From assembly GCA_016720065.1 (NCBI GenBank), contig JADJXY010000002.1, positions 1,315,001-1,379,000 of the forward strand: a stretch of DNA of 64,000 nt. Direction: 5' to 3'. The stretch is from Betaproteobacteria bacterium (GTDB lineage: Bacteria; Pseudomonadota; Gammaproteobacteria; Burkholderiales; Rhodocyclaceae). The translations under genes were made by a program, and so were the position numbers. The notes under the pieces are model-generated. The model had not been told where the DNA came from and ran no database searches. It saw nothing but the letters and a program-made list of their open reading frames with translations. Each line of letters opens with the position of its first letter. Position 1 is the stretch's first letter. Shown here piece after piece: positions 23,711 through 31,601 of the stretch.

Positions 23711-25114
23711 ATGCGCCTGTCCCTCCGCCGCCTCGCCGTCTTCGCCGCCCTCTGGCTCGCTGCCTGCGGGGAGGAGCCCCGCGTCCTGCCCCTCCCCACC
23801 CCGGCGCGGAGCGATCTGGTGGTTCTGGTCGCCCCGGGCCCCCTGACCTACGCCGAAGGCGAGGGGGGCCAGCCGACGGGCCTGGAAGTCGACCTCATCC
23901 GGGCCTTCGCCGCCGACCTGGGGGTCGAACCCCGCTTCATCCCGGTTGGCGCGGGGGAAATTCCCGCCCGCCTCGACCAGGGGCAGGCCCATTTTGCGGC
24001 CGCCTGGTACTCGCCCGACCCGCAGACGGAAGCGCCCGCCGCGACCGCCTTTGCCTCCAGCCGCGACGTCATCGTCCAGCACGAGGCCTCGCTGCCGCTG
24101 GAGGCGCCGGGCGATCTGGCCGGGCGACAACTGCACGTTCTCGCGGGCACACGGCAGGCGCAGACGGCGCGCCGCCTGAGCGAAACGGTCCCCGGGCTGG
24201 AAGTGGTCGAGTACGGTGCCGGAGGCGCCGTCGAGCTTCTGGAAGCAGTGGCCGGGCGCCGGGTCGATCGGGCCCTCGTCGATAGCGCCACCCTCGCGGT
24301 GGCCCTCCAGTTCGTTCCCTCCATCGAGGCCACCCTGGAACTCCCGCAGGAACATCCGGTCGCCTGGCAGTTCGGCAAACGCTTCAATCCCGAGCTGAAA
24401 GCCCGCAGCGCCGCCTTCCTGGAGCGGGCCCGGCAGGACGGCAGCCTGGCCCGTATCCTGGACCGCTATCTCGGCCATGTGCGCCGCCTGAAGAACGGCG
24501 ACGTGGTCCGTTTTCTTGAACGCAAGGAATCCGTTCTACCTCGCCTGCGACGCCACTTCCTGGCGGCCCAGAACAGCAGCGGCATCGACTGGCGGCTCCT
24601 GGCCGCCCTCGCCTACCACGAGTCCCAGTGGGATCCCGAGGCGGTGAGCCCCACCGGCGTGCGGGGCATCATGATGCTGACGGAGGAAACCGCCGATCAC
24701 CTGGGGGTGGGCAATCGCCTCGACCCACGGGAGAGCATCGAGGCCGGCGCCCGCTACCTCGCCACCCTGCGCGACCAGCTCCCGGCCGCAATCGCGGAAC
24801 CCGACCGCAGTTGGATGGCTCTGGCCGCCTACAACCTGGGGCCGGGCCACTTCAACGCCGGCCGCACCCTGGCGCGGCAGTTGAGGGCCGATGCGGATTC
24901 CTGGTACGAATTGAAGCGCATCCTGCCCCTGCTCGCCCAGCCCAAATACTATGAGCGGCTCAAATCCGGCCGCGCCCGGGGCGGCGAGGCGGTGATCCTG
25001 GTGGAAAACATCCGCAGCTACTACGACATTCTGGTCCGCCACGAACCGGCGCGCTTCCTCGTCGCGGAAACTCCGGCGCCGGACCGCAAGCGGCTCAGCC
25101 CAGCGGCTCGATGA
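23711..25114 (+). CDS. mltF: Membrane-bound lytic murein transglycosylase F
   Basis: The 467-residue lipoprotein has lipobox LAAC near residue 19, a solute-binding-protein-like domain (residues about 35-270), and a C-terminal lysozyme-like domain. Catalytic Glu is in YHESQWDPEAVSPTGVRG, the MltF/Slt signature. It cleaves peptidoglycan glycan strands, forming 1,6-anhydromuramic acid ends, at the outer membrane. The start at 23711 gives the lipoprotein signal; upstream frame crosses the tRNA. The 3' end overlaps serS on the opposite strand by 20 bases. Confidence 0.94.
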   Translation: MRLSLRRLAVFAALWLAACGEEPRVLPLPTPARSDLVVLVAPGPLTYAEGEGGQPTGLEVDLIRAFAADLGVEPRFIPVGAGEIPARLDQGQAHFAAAWYSPDPQTEAPAATAFASSRDVIVQHEASLPLEAPGDLAGRQLHVLAGTRQAQTARRLSETVPGLEVVEYGAGGAVELLEAVAGRRVDRALVDSATLAVALQFVPSIEATLELPQEHPVAWQFGKRFNPELKARSAAFLERARQDGSLARILDRYLGHVRRLKNGDVVRFLERKESVLPRLRRHFLAAQNSSGIDWRLLAALAYHESQWDPEAVSPTGVRGIMMLTEETADHLGVGNRLDPRESIEAGARYLATLRDQLPAAIAEPDRSWMALAAYNLGPGHFNAGRTLARQLRADADSWYELKRILPLLAQPKYYERLKSGRARGGEAVILVENIRSYYDILVRHEPARFLVAETPAPDRKRLSPAAR

Positions 25115-26381
25115 GTTCCAGGCCGCCCATGTAGTGGCGCAGCGCCACGGGCACATCGACGCTGCCGTCCGCCCGCTGGTAATTCTCCAGGATCGCCACC
25201 AGGGTACGGCCCACGGCGAGGCCTGAGCCGTTCAAGGTATGCACCAGTTCCGGCTTGTTCTTCTCGTTGCGGAAGCGGGCCTGCATGCGGCGGGCCTGGA
25301 AGGCGCCGAAATTGGAGCAGGAGGAAATCTCGCGGTAGGTGTCCTGGGCCGGCAGCCAGACTTCCAGGTCGTAGGTCTTCTGGCTGGAGAAGCCCATGTC
25401 GCCTGTGCACAGCACCATGCGGCGGTAGGGCAGCTCCAGCTTTTCCAGGATGGCCTCGGCGTGGGCGGTCAGTTCCTCGTGGGCCTGGGACGACTGGTCG
25501 GGATGGACGATCTGGACCAGTTCCACCTTGTCGAACTGATGCTGGCGGATCATGCCGCGCACGTCGCGGCCGCCGGAACCGGCTTCCGAACGGAAACACG
25601 GCGTGTGGCAGACCAGTTTCAGCGGCAGCACTTCGGCGGAAAGGATTTCGTCGCGCACGATGTTGGTGACCGGCACCTCGGCGGTGGGGATCAGGTAAAG
25701 CGGATCGGCTTCGCCCCGCGGCACCTTGAACAGGTCTTCCTCGAACTTGGGCAATTGGCCGGTGCCGTAGAGGCTGGCGGCATTGACCAGGTAAGGCGCA
25801 TAGACTTCGGTGTAGCCGTGTTCGCCGGTGTGCACGTCGAGCATGAACTGGGCGAGGGCCCGGTGCAGGCGGGCAAGGCCACCCTTGAGCAGGGAAAAGC
25901 GGGCGCCGGAAATTTTGGCGGCGGCGCCGAAGTCGAGTTGTCCCAGCGCCTCGCCGACGTCGGTGTGGTCCCGGACCGGGAATTCGAAGCGACGCGGTGC
26001 GCCCCAGCGCTTCTGCTCCACGTTGCCGTTCTCGTCACTGCCGATGGGCACGGAAGCGTCCGGCACGTTGGGCAGCGTGGCAAGGATGGCGTTGAAGGTA
26101 TCGAGCAGCTCGGCGAGGCGCGCTTCCGAGGCCTTCAGCTCGTCGCCCAGGGCGCCCACCTGGGCCATGACGGCGGAAGCATCCTCGCCCTTGCCCTTCA
26201 GCATGCCGATCTGCTTCGACAGGCTGTTGCGCTGGGCCTGCAACTCCTGGGTGCGGGTCTGCAGGGTCTTGCGCTCGGCCTCCAGCGCTTTGAATTGGGA
26301 AAAATCGATGGGCTTGCCCCGGCTGGCGAGGCCGGCCTCGACGGCATCGAGGTTGGAGCGGAGGAGCTGGATGTCGAGCAT
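25095..26381 (-). CDS. serS: Seryl-tRNA synthetase
   Basis: The 428-residue class II synthetase starts MLDIQLLRSNLDAVEAGLASRG and has the N-terminal coiled-coil arm (residues about 30-100). The catalytic core has motif 2 FRSEAGSGGRDVRGMIRQHQF and motif 3 in NGSGLAVGRTLVAILENYQ. It charges tRNA-Ser, one of which is encoded nearby. A TATAAT -10 lies at 26410-26415 on the minus strand, about 22 bases before the start codon after allowing for the start point. Convergent overlap with mltF leaves no room for a terminator. Confidence 0.97.
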   Translation of the reverse strand: MLDIQLLRSNLDAVEAGLASRGKPIDFSQFKALEAERKTLQTRTQELQAQRNSLSKQIGMLKGKGEDASAVMAQVGALGDELKASEARLAELLDTFNAILATLPNVPDASVPIGSDENGNVEQKRWGAPRRFEFPVRDHTDVGEALGQLDFGAAAKISGARFSLLKGGLARLHRALAQFMLDVHTGEHGYTEVYAPYLVNAASLYGTGQLPKFEEDLFKVPRGEADPLYLIPTAEVPVTNIVRDEILSAEVLPLKLVCHTPCFRSEAGSGGRDVRGMIRQHQFDKVELVQIVHPDQSSQAHEELTAHAEAILEKLELPYRRMVLCTGDMGFSSQKTYDLEVWLPAQDTYREISSCSNFGAFQARRMQARFRNEKNKPELVHTLNGSGLAVGRTLVAILENYQRADGSVDVPVALRHYMGGLELIEPLG

Positions 26382-26409
26382 GATGCACCTGGCTTGGAGT
26401 GAGGCGGGA

Positions 26410-26415
26410 ATTATA
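26410..26415 (-). promoter_or_regulatory. serS -10 element
   Basis: ATTATA on the plus strand reads TATAAT on the minus strand, placed for a start point near 26403. No clear -35 match is visible 16-18 bp further upstream. Confidence 0.5.
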
Positions 26416-26562
26416 CGCGAGCCCCCGATACAGGCCCCGCGGGCCCGCGGCGACGGGCAAATTGACCGACCCGTACCCCGCCAGCGCTCCCGGCCGGGGC
26501 CTGAACTACAATTGGGGAAAACATCCGGCCGTCTCCCCACGGCCGCCACGACGGAGACAAGC

Positions 26563-28752
26563 ATGGGCAAGCGGCCCCCCCTCCCCTGCCCGCAACGATC
26601 CTGGCGAGCGCGCCTCGGGCGCCTGTTGGTCCCCCTGGCCGCCGCCGTCGGCGTATTGGCCGCGGGCGCCGTCCAGGCCGGCGACTTGGCCAAGGCCGAC
26701 ATCGAGCGCCGTTTCGGCCCGCCCCTCCACGTCCAGGAGAAACTCAGCGACGTTCCGGTCTGGCCGCTGACCAGCGAACTCGAACCCGAAGCCGGCCCCG
26801 TCGGCTACGCCTTCGAATCCATCGACCTGGCGCCCATCCCCGGCTTCGAGGGCACACCGATGAATTTTCTGGTGGCCATCGACAGAAAGGGCAATTTTCT
26901 GGGCGTAGAACTGTTGCGTCAGCACGAACCCGTGTTTCTCGGTGGCCTGGGCGAAGCCCCGCTGAAGGAATTCATCACCCAGTACGAAGGCCGCAACATC
27001 AAGCAGCAGTTCCTCATCGCGCTGAACGCCGCTCGCAACCGCACCGGCGCCAGCGCCAACCGCAGCGGCCAGACCACCCTGGACGGCGTGGCCAAGGCCA
27101 CCGCTTCGGTGCGCATCGTCAACCAGACCGTCCTCGGCGCCGCCCTCGAAGTCGCCCGCGCCAAGCTGGGCTACGCCAGGAAGCGCAAGGAAGGCCCGGC
27201 TGCCCAGGCGCGACCCGAGGTCTACGACCCGGTCGTTTTCGAGCAGATGCTGCAGAACGGCATGGTCGGGCGCCTGCGCCTGACCAACGCCGACGTGGAA
27301 AAACTCTTCGCCGGCAGTGAAGGCGCCGGAGTCGACGATGAGGCGACGACGCACCCGGACGACGTCTACCTCGACCTCTACATCGCCTACCTCAACGCCC
27401 CCACCATTGGCCGGGCCATCCTCGGCGACGCTCAGTACAAGGTGGCCATGGAGCGCAATTTCGACAACCGCCATCTCTGGTGGATCGGCTCCGCCGGCCG
27501 CTACCCCATCGTAGACGACAGCTTCGTGCCGGGGGGCCAGTCCACCCGCATGGCCATGACCCAGGACGATCTCTTCTACGAACTGCGGGACCAGGGCTTC
27601 GAGCCCAAGGGGATCCCGGGCCCGCCGGAACTCAACGTCTCGCGTCTGTTCGGCGTCTATCTCGAAGCCGGCCTCGACCCGGCCCGCACCCTGGACCTCA
27701 CGGTCACCATCACCCGCGCCAAGGGCATGATCCTGCCCCTCCTCACCCACAAGCCGGTCACCCTGAAATACACGCCGCCGGCCAGCCTCTTCGTCTATCC
27801 GCCGGAACCCCCGCCGGAGTGGCTGCTGGCCTGGAAGGGCCGTGCCGCCGATCTGGCCATCCTGGGCATTGCCCTGGCGCTCCTCACCGTGATCCTCGCC
27901 CGGCCCCGCTGGATTTCCGTCGACGCCCGCCGCCTGCGCGTCTTCCGCCTCGGCTTCCTGGCCTTCACCCTGGTCTGGATCGGCTGGTACGCCCAGGGGC
28001 AGCTCTCCATCGTCCAGGTGACCGGGGCCATCAAGTCCCTCAAGGCCGGCCAGGGACTGAGCAGCTATCTGTACGACCCGATTTCGTTGCTGCTCATCGC
28101 TTTCACATTGCTCACCTTCTTCGCCTGGGGCCGCGGCACCTTCTGCGGCTGGCTCTGCCCCTTCGGCGCCCTGCAGGAATTCGTCGGCACTGTCGCCCGC
28201 AAGCTGCGGCTGCCGAAGCTGCGCATCCCGCTGGCAGTGGCCAAACGCCTGGAATGGGGACGCTACCTCGTGCTGGCCGTGCTGGTGGGCGCTGCCTTCT
28301 TCCTTCCCCGCCATGGCGAAAGCCTGAACGAGGTGGAACCCTTCAAGACCGCCATCACCGTGGGTTTCGACCGTACCTGGCCCTTCGTCGCCTACGCCGT
28401 CGCGTTGCTCCTGGCCGGTGCCTTCTATTACAAATTCTTCTGCCGCTTTCTCTGCCCCCTGGGGGCGGTCATGTCCCTGGGGGGCCGGCTGCGGGTCTTC
28501 AACTGGCTCACCCGCCGGGCGGAATGCGGCAAGCCGTGCCAGAGCTGCAAGGCCAAGTGCGCCTACGACGCCATCGAACCCACTGGGGAAATCCGCTACG
28601 ACGCCTGCTTCCAGTGCCTGGACTGCGTCGGCATCTATCACGACCCGCAACGCTGCGCGCCGATCCTGCTCTACGAAAAGAAGGGCAAGGTGCTCACGCC
28701 CAGGGGCGTCATGCTGGGTGGAAACGAAGGCCCGGCGGCACCCAAGGCCTGA
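26563..28752 (+). CDS. nosR: NosR/NirI-type membrane flavo-iron-sulfur protein
   Basis: The 729-residue protein has a signal-like first helix and a periplasmic FMN-binding domain (DGVAKATAS with covalent flavin-type Ser/Thr, residues about 165-180). Six or so membrane helices follow, with two cytoplasmic CxxxCP motifs (CGWLCPFGA, CRFLCPLGA). The C-terminal cluster region has CGKPCQSCKAKC and CFQCLDCVGIYH. NosR passes quinol electrons to NosZ and is needed for nos expression in clade I organisms; NirI is a close relative. Here it stands alone, 10 kb from nosF, divergent from serS. A possible -10 TACAAT lies at 26507-26512. NosR versus NirI cannot be settled by eye. Confidence 0.85.
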   Translation: MGKRPPLPCPQRSWRARLGRLLVPLAAAVGVLAAGAVQAGDLAKADIERRFGPPLHVQEKLSDVPVWPLTSELEPEAGPVGYAFESIDLAPIPGFEGTPMNFLVAIDRKGNFLGVELLRQHEPVFLGGLGEAPLKEFITQYEGRNIKQQFLIALNAARNRTGASANRSGQTTLDGVAKATASVRIVNQTVLGAALEVARAKLGYARKRKEGPAAQARPEVYDPVVFEQMLQNGMVGRLRLTNADVEKLFAGSEGAGVDDEATTHPDDVYLDLYIAYLNAPTIGRAILGDAQYKVAMERNFDNRHLWWIGSAGRYPIVDDSFVPGGQSTRMAMTQDDLFYELRDQGFEPKGIPGPPELNVSRLFGVYLEAGLDPARTLDLTVTITRAKGMILPLLTHKPVTLKYTPPASLFVYPPEPPPEWLLAWKGRAADLAILGIALALLTVILARPRWISVDARRLRVFRLGFLAFTLVWIGWYAQGQLSIVQVTGAIKSLKAGQGLSSYLYDPISLLLIAFTLLTFFAWGRGTFCGWLCPFGALQEFVGTVARKLRLPKLRIPLAVAKRLEWGRYLVLAVLVGAAFFLPRHGESLNEVEPFKTAITVGFDRTWPFVAYAVALLLAGAFYYKFFCRFLCPLGAVMSLGGRLRVFNWLTRRAECGKPCQSCKAKCAYDAIEPTGEIRYDACFQCLDCVGIYHDPQRCAPILLYEKKGKVLTPRGVMLGGNEGPAAPKA

Positions 28753-28753
28753 C

Positions 28754-28774
28754 GGGCCGCGGCGATGGCGGCCC
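28754..28774. terminator. GC-rich hairpin after nosR
   Basis: GGGCCGC and GCGGCCC form a 7-bp perfect stem with a 7-base loop, 2 bases after the nosR stop. No T run follows, so termination strength is doubtful. Confidence 0.4.
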
Positions 28775-28815
28775 CGGAATGCGGCGAGGTCGAGGGGTGA
28801 CCTCTCGCCAACGGC

Positions 28816-28989
28816 TCAGTTGTAGCCGGTCACTGCCACGCTCGCCACTTCCCGGCTGACCGAGCTATCGGGCTTGGGCAGGGCGGCGCCGGCCGGCGTG
28901 GAAGCCACGGCACTCCTGGCTCCGGAAAGCAGATGGGCGATGGGACGAGCGATGCTGGGGGATTGGGTTTTGGCTGGGCTGCTTTTCAT
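28816..28989 (-). CDS. 57-aa hypothetical protein
   Basis: A short gene reading MKSSPAKTQSPSIARPIAHL at the start, with a strong ribosome-binding site (AGGAG, 6-base spacing). The protein is Ser/Ala/Pro rich and basic at the N-terminus, with no Cys and no clear membrane helix; it ends VASVAVTGYN. I do not recognise it. It is convergent with nosR and lies downstream of the DUF4126 gene, 112 bases apart. The good ribosome-binding site is the main reason to call it a gene. Confidence 0.5.
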   Translation of the reverse strand: MKSSPAKTQSPSIARPIAHLLSGARSAVASTPAGAALPKPDSSVSREVASVAVTGYN

Positions 28990-29101
28990 GTCGATCTCCT
29001 TGTGCGCTGAACCGCCGGGAACCCGCTCCCGGCGTGCAACGCATTGTGGAGGAGAGCGGAACCCGTGTCCGTCACGGCCGGTGACGCCCGTGACACCGAC
29101 T

Positions 29102-29695
29102 TTAACGAGATGTTTCGGGATTTCTTGAGCGAAACAGGTGCCCCAGGCCGCGGCCCAGTCGGTACAAGAGCCAGAATGCCAGGAGAAGGAATAGAGCGAG
29201 CAGCCCCAGAAACAGTCCCGGCGCGGCGAGCAGGGTCCACACCCCGCCCAGCACCAGGCCTTCCTCCCCCAGGGACGCCAGCCAGTTGCTGAAGGGTTCC
29301 GGTGAGGCATTGATGGCGAGTCGGCTGCCCGCCTTGGCGAAATGGGTACCGGCCGTGATGGTGCCGCCGATGAGCCCCGCCGCCGCCACCCAGGCGGGAT
29401 CGGCGTTTCCCAGGGCCAGGGCCGCAAGCAGCGCGCCGGCGGGGATGCGGATGAAGGTCTGGACACTGTCCCACAAGGAATCGAACGCCGGCACCTTGTC
29501 CGCCACGGCCTCGGCCAGGGCCATCAGGCCGGCGGCAGCGATCACCGCCGGATGCTGCAGTACCAGAAGGGTTTCCGGCAGGTGCAGATAGCCGAACCGC
29601 GCCAGCATCCCGGCCAGGAAGATCACCAGGTAGAGCCGCAGCCCGCTGGCCCAGGCGAGGCCGGCGGACAGGGCGACGGTCTGGACGAGATCCAT
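29102..29695 (-). CDS. DUF4126 membrane protein
   Basis: The 197-residue protein has about five hydrophobic helices and the family-like segments SGLRLYLVIFLAGML and GGTITAGTHFAKAGSR. DUF4126 proteins are inner-membrane proteins of unknown function. The ATG shares one base with the rarA stop (TGATG), so it is translationally coupled to rarA. The C-terminus is basic (YRLGRGLGHLFRSRN). Confidence 0.85.
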   Translation of the reverse strand: MDLVQTVALSAGLAWASGLRLYLVIFLAGMLARFGYLHLPETLLVLQHPAVIAAAGLMALAEAVADKVPAFDSLWDSVQTFIRIPAGALLAALALGNADPAWVAAAGLIGGTITAGTHFAKAGSRLAINASPEPFSNWLASLGEEGLVLGGVWTLLAAPGLFLGLLALFLLLAFWLLYRLGRGLGHLFRSRNPETSR

Positions 29696-31011
29696 CACTT
29701 GCCCGCTTTCTTGTCCAGTTGCCGCAGGTAGGCGAGCTTGTCGCGAATCTTGCCCTCCAGACCCCGGTCGCTGGGCTCGTACCAGGAGATTGCGGGCATG
29801 CCCTCCGGAAAATAGTTCTCCCCGGCGGCGTAGGCCTCCGGCTCGTCGTGGGCGTAGCGGTAGTGTTTGCCGTAGCCCAGTTCCTGCATCAGCCGGGTGG
29901 GGGCATTGCGCAGATGTTGCGGCACCGGTCGCGAAGCATCCTTGCCGACGAAGGCCCGGGCTGCGTTCCAGGCGTTGTAGCCGGCATTGGACTTGGGCGC
30001 CACGGCCAGATACAGCACCGCCTGGGCCAGGGCCAGTTCCCCCTCGGGCGAACCCAGGCGTTCGTAGGTTTCGGCGGCGTCCAGGGCCATGCGGGCGGCA
30101 CGGGGATCGGCCAGGCCGACGTCCTCCCAGGCCATGCGCACGATGCGCCGGGCCAGATAGCGCGGGTCGGCGCCGCCATCCAGCATGCGCGTCAGCCAGT
30201 AGAGCGAGGCATCGGGGTGGGAACCCCGCACCGCCTTGTGCAGGGCGGAGATCTGGTCGTAGAAGGCGTCACCGCCCTTGTCGAAGCGGCGCAGGTTCTG
30301 GGCCACGGCCGCCTCGACGAAAGCCCCGTCCACCGTCGTGACGCCGGCGGTATGGGCGGCTGTACGCATCTGCTCCAGCAGGTTCAGGAGCCGCCGCGCA
30401 TCGCCGTCGGCCAGGCCCACCAGGCGGTTCCGTGCGGCGGACTCGAACTCCAGGTCGGACAGGGCCGTCGCCCGGGCCCGGTCGAAGAGCTGGCCCAACT
30501 CGGCTTCGTCCAGGGGCTTCAGCACATAGACCGCGGCCCGGGAAAGCAACGCCGAATTCACCTCGAAGGAGGGATTCTCGGTGGTGGCGCCGATGAAGGT
30601 CACCAGGCCGGATTCGACGAAGGGCAGAAAGGCGTCCTGCTGGGCCTTGTTGAAGCGATGGCATTCATCGACGAAGAGCAGGGTGCGCCGCCCGCGCCCC
30701 CGATTGTCCTCGGCCCGCAGGAGGGCTTCGCGGATGTCCTTCACCCCGGCGAGCACCGCTGACAGGGCGATGAAATCGCAAGCGAAGGCATGGGCCATGA
30801 GCCGCGCCAGCGTCGTCTTCCCCACTCCGGGCGGCCCCCACAGGATGAGGGAGTGGGGCTGCCCCGAATCGAAGAGGAGGCGCAGCGGCATGCCGGGCCC
30901 CAGAAGATGGCGCTGACCGACGACGTGGTCCGGACTGCGCGGACGCAGGCGCTCGGCCAGGGGTGCGGTTTCGTCCGGGCTGTCGGCAGGCGGAGAGAAC
31001 AGGTCGCTCAT
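29695..31011 (-). CDS. rarA: Replication-associated recombination protein A (RarA/MgsA)
   Basis: The 438-residue AAA+ ATPase has Walker A GPPGVGKTT, Walker B LLFVDECHRF, sensor 1 in IGATTENPSFE, and the RarA C-terminal domain with SNAGYNAWNAA and ENYFPEGM. The N-terminus SDLF resembles a beta-clamp or SSB contact. RarA acts at stalled replication forks. It is the first gene of a rarA-DUF4126 operon. Length fits the family (about 440). Confidence 0.97.
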   Translation of the reverse strand: MSDLFSPPADSPDETAPLAERLRPRSPDHVVGQRHLLGPGMPLRLLFDSGQPHSLILWGPPGVGKTTLARLMAHAFACDFIALSAVLAGVKDIREALLRAEDNRGRGRRTLLFVDECHRFNKAQQDAFLPFVESGLVTFIGATTENPSFEVNSALLSRAAVYVLKPLDEAELGQLFDRARATALSDLEFESAARNRLVGLADGDARRLLNLLEQMRTAAHTAGVTTVDGAFVEAAVAQNLRRFDKGGDAFYDQISALHKAVRGSHPDASLYWLTRMLDGGADPRYLARRIVRMAWEDVGLADPRAARMALDAAETYERLGSPEGELALAQAVLYLAVAPKSNAGYNAWNAARAFVGKDASRPVPQHLRNAPTRLMQELGYGKHYRYAHDEPEAYAAGENYFPEGMPAISWYEPSDRGLEGKIRDKLAYLRQLDKKAGK

Positions 31012-31149
31012 GGCGGCAGGGGTTCAGGCGGCGGCGAGAAAGGGGGTGGAAGGCGAAAAGGGAGGCTGAAGATGCGGAGCGAGGTAAATCTTACGTCCAC
31101 AAGCCCCTCGTGGGGTGCTCCGCTGCGCGCAGCGACCCCGCAAAACGAA

Positions 31150-31179
31150 ACGGGCTGAACCGGAATCGGTTCAGCCCGT
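31150..31179 (-). terminator. Intrinsic terminator of tRNA-Arg
   Basis: ACGGGCTGAACC / GGTTCAGCCCGT form a perfect 12-bp stem with loop GGAATC. On the minus strand it is followed by TTTCGTTTT and lies 8 bases past the tRNA. Confidence 0.9.
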
Positions 31180-31186
31180 GATATTC

Positions 31187-31263
31187 TGGCGCGCCCGGAG
31201 AGATTCGAACTCCCTACCCCTTGGTTCGTAGCCAAGTACTCTATCCAGATGAGCTACGGGCGC
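31187..31263 (-). tRNA. tRNA-Arg(ACG)
   Basis: The 77-base gene on the minus strand runs from GCGCCCG to CGGGCGC-G-CCA, with encoded CCA. The anticodon stem-loop TTGG-CT-ACG-AA-CCAA gives anticodon ACG (inosine-modified, reads CGU/CGC/CGA). D arm and T arm (GGGAG-TTCGAAT-CTCTC) are intact. A promoter and a terminator frame it. Confidence 0.97.
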
Positions 31264-31279
31264 GTTTCGTGAGCCGCGC

Positions 31280-31307
31280 ATTATACGGTACAGCGCCCGA
31301 ATTGCAA
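31280..31307 (-). promoter_or_regulatory. tRNA-Arg promoter
   Basis: On the minus strand a -10 TATAAT (31280-31285) is preceded by TTGCAA (31302-31307) at 16-bp spacing. The start point would be about 10 bases before the mature tRNA. Confidence 0.7.
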
Positions 31308-31334
31308 GCTTGGGCGCCCAAACAGCCTGCCGTC

Positions 31335-31601
31335 ATGACCACCGCCAATGTCCGCATGCCCAAGTATCCCGAGTGCTGGGAATCCTGCGGCAACTGTGCC
31401 AACGGAAACGTCTTCATCCTGGAAGTCCTGGTGCAACCCGGCGAACATGTCGAACGGGACGACAACATCCTGACCCTGGAAACCGGCAAGGTATCCCTCG
31501 ACATCCCCTCGCCCTGGGCCGGGACCGTCGTCGCCGTCCATGTCGAGGCCGGCGACCGCGTCGACGAGGGGGCCCTGCTCATCACCCTGGAGCGGGATTA
31601 A
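31335..31601 (+). CDS. Free-standing lipoyl/biotinyl-domain protein with a Cys cluster
   Basis: The 88-residue protein is a single biotinyl/lipoyl-type barrel. The modifiable lysine is Lys52 in LETGKVSLDI, at the expected hairpin, and two Gly/Pro turns (QPGEHV, WAGTV) match the fold. Unusually, residues 13-21 read ECWESCGNC, placing Cys14, Cys18 and Cys21 (C-x3-C-x2-C) beside the first strand. Such a motif could bind a metal or form a disulfide. No dehydrogenase or carboxylase subunit is encoded nearby. Its stop and that of glrR overlap in a shared TTAA. Confidence 0.82.
   Translation: MTTANVRMPKYPECWESCGNCANGNVFILEVLVQPGEHVERDDNILTLETGKVSLDIPSPWAGTVVAVHVEAGDRVDEGALLITLERD

Noticed and set aside
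26506..28650. A 714-codon open frame antisense to nosR
   Set aside because: Same reason: a shadow of a well-supported gene, with low-complexity Gly/Asp/Glu/Gln content and no recognisable motif.
29069..29096. Repeated GTCACGG-type units in the gap after DUF4126 as an operator
   Set aside because: The units are short (GTCAC/GTGAC), irregular and GC-rich, and lie downstream of genes on both sides rather than in a promoter.
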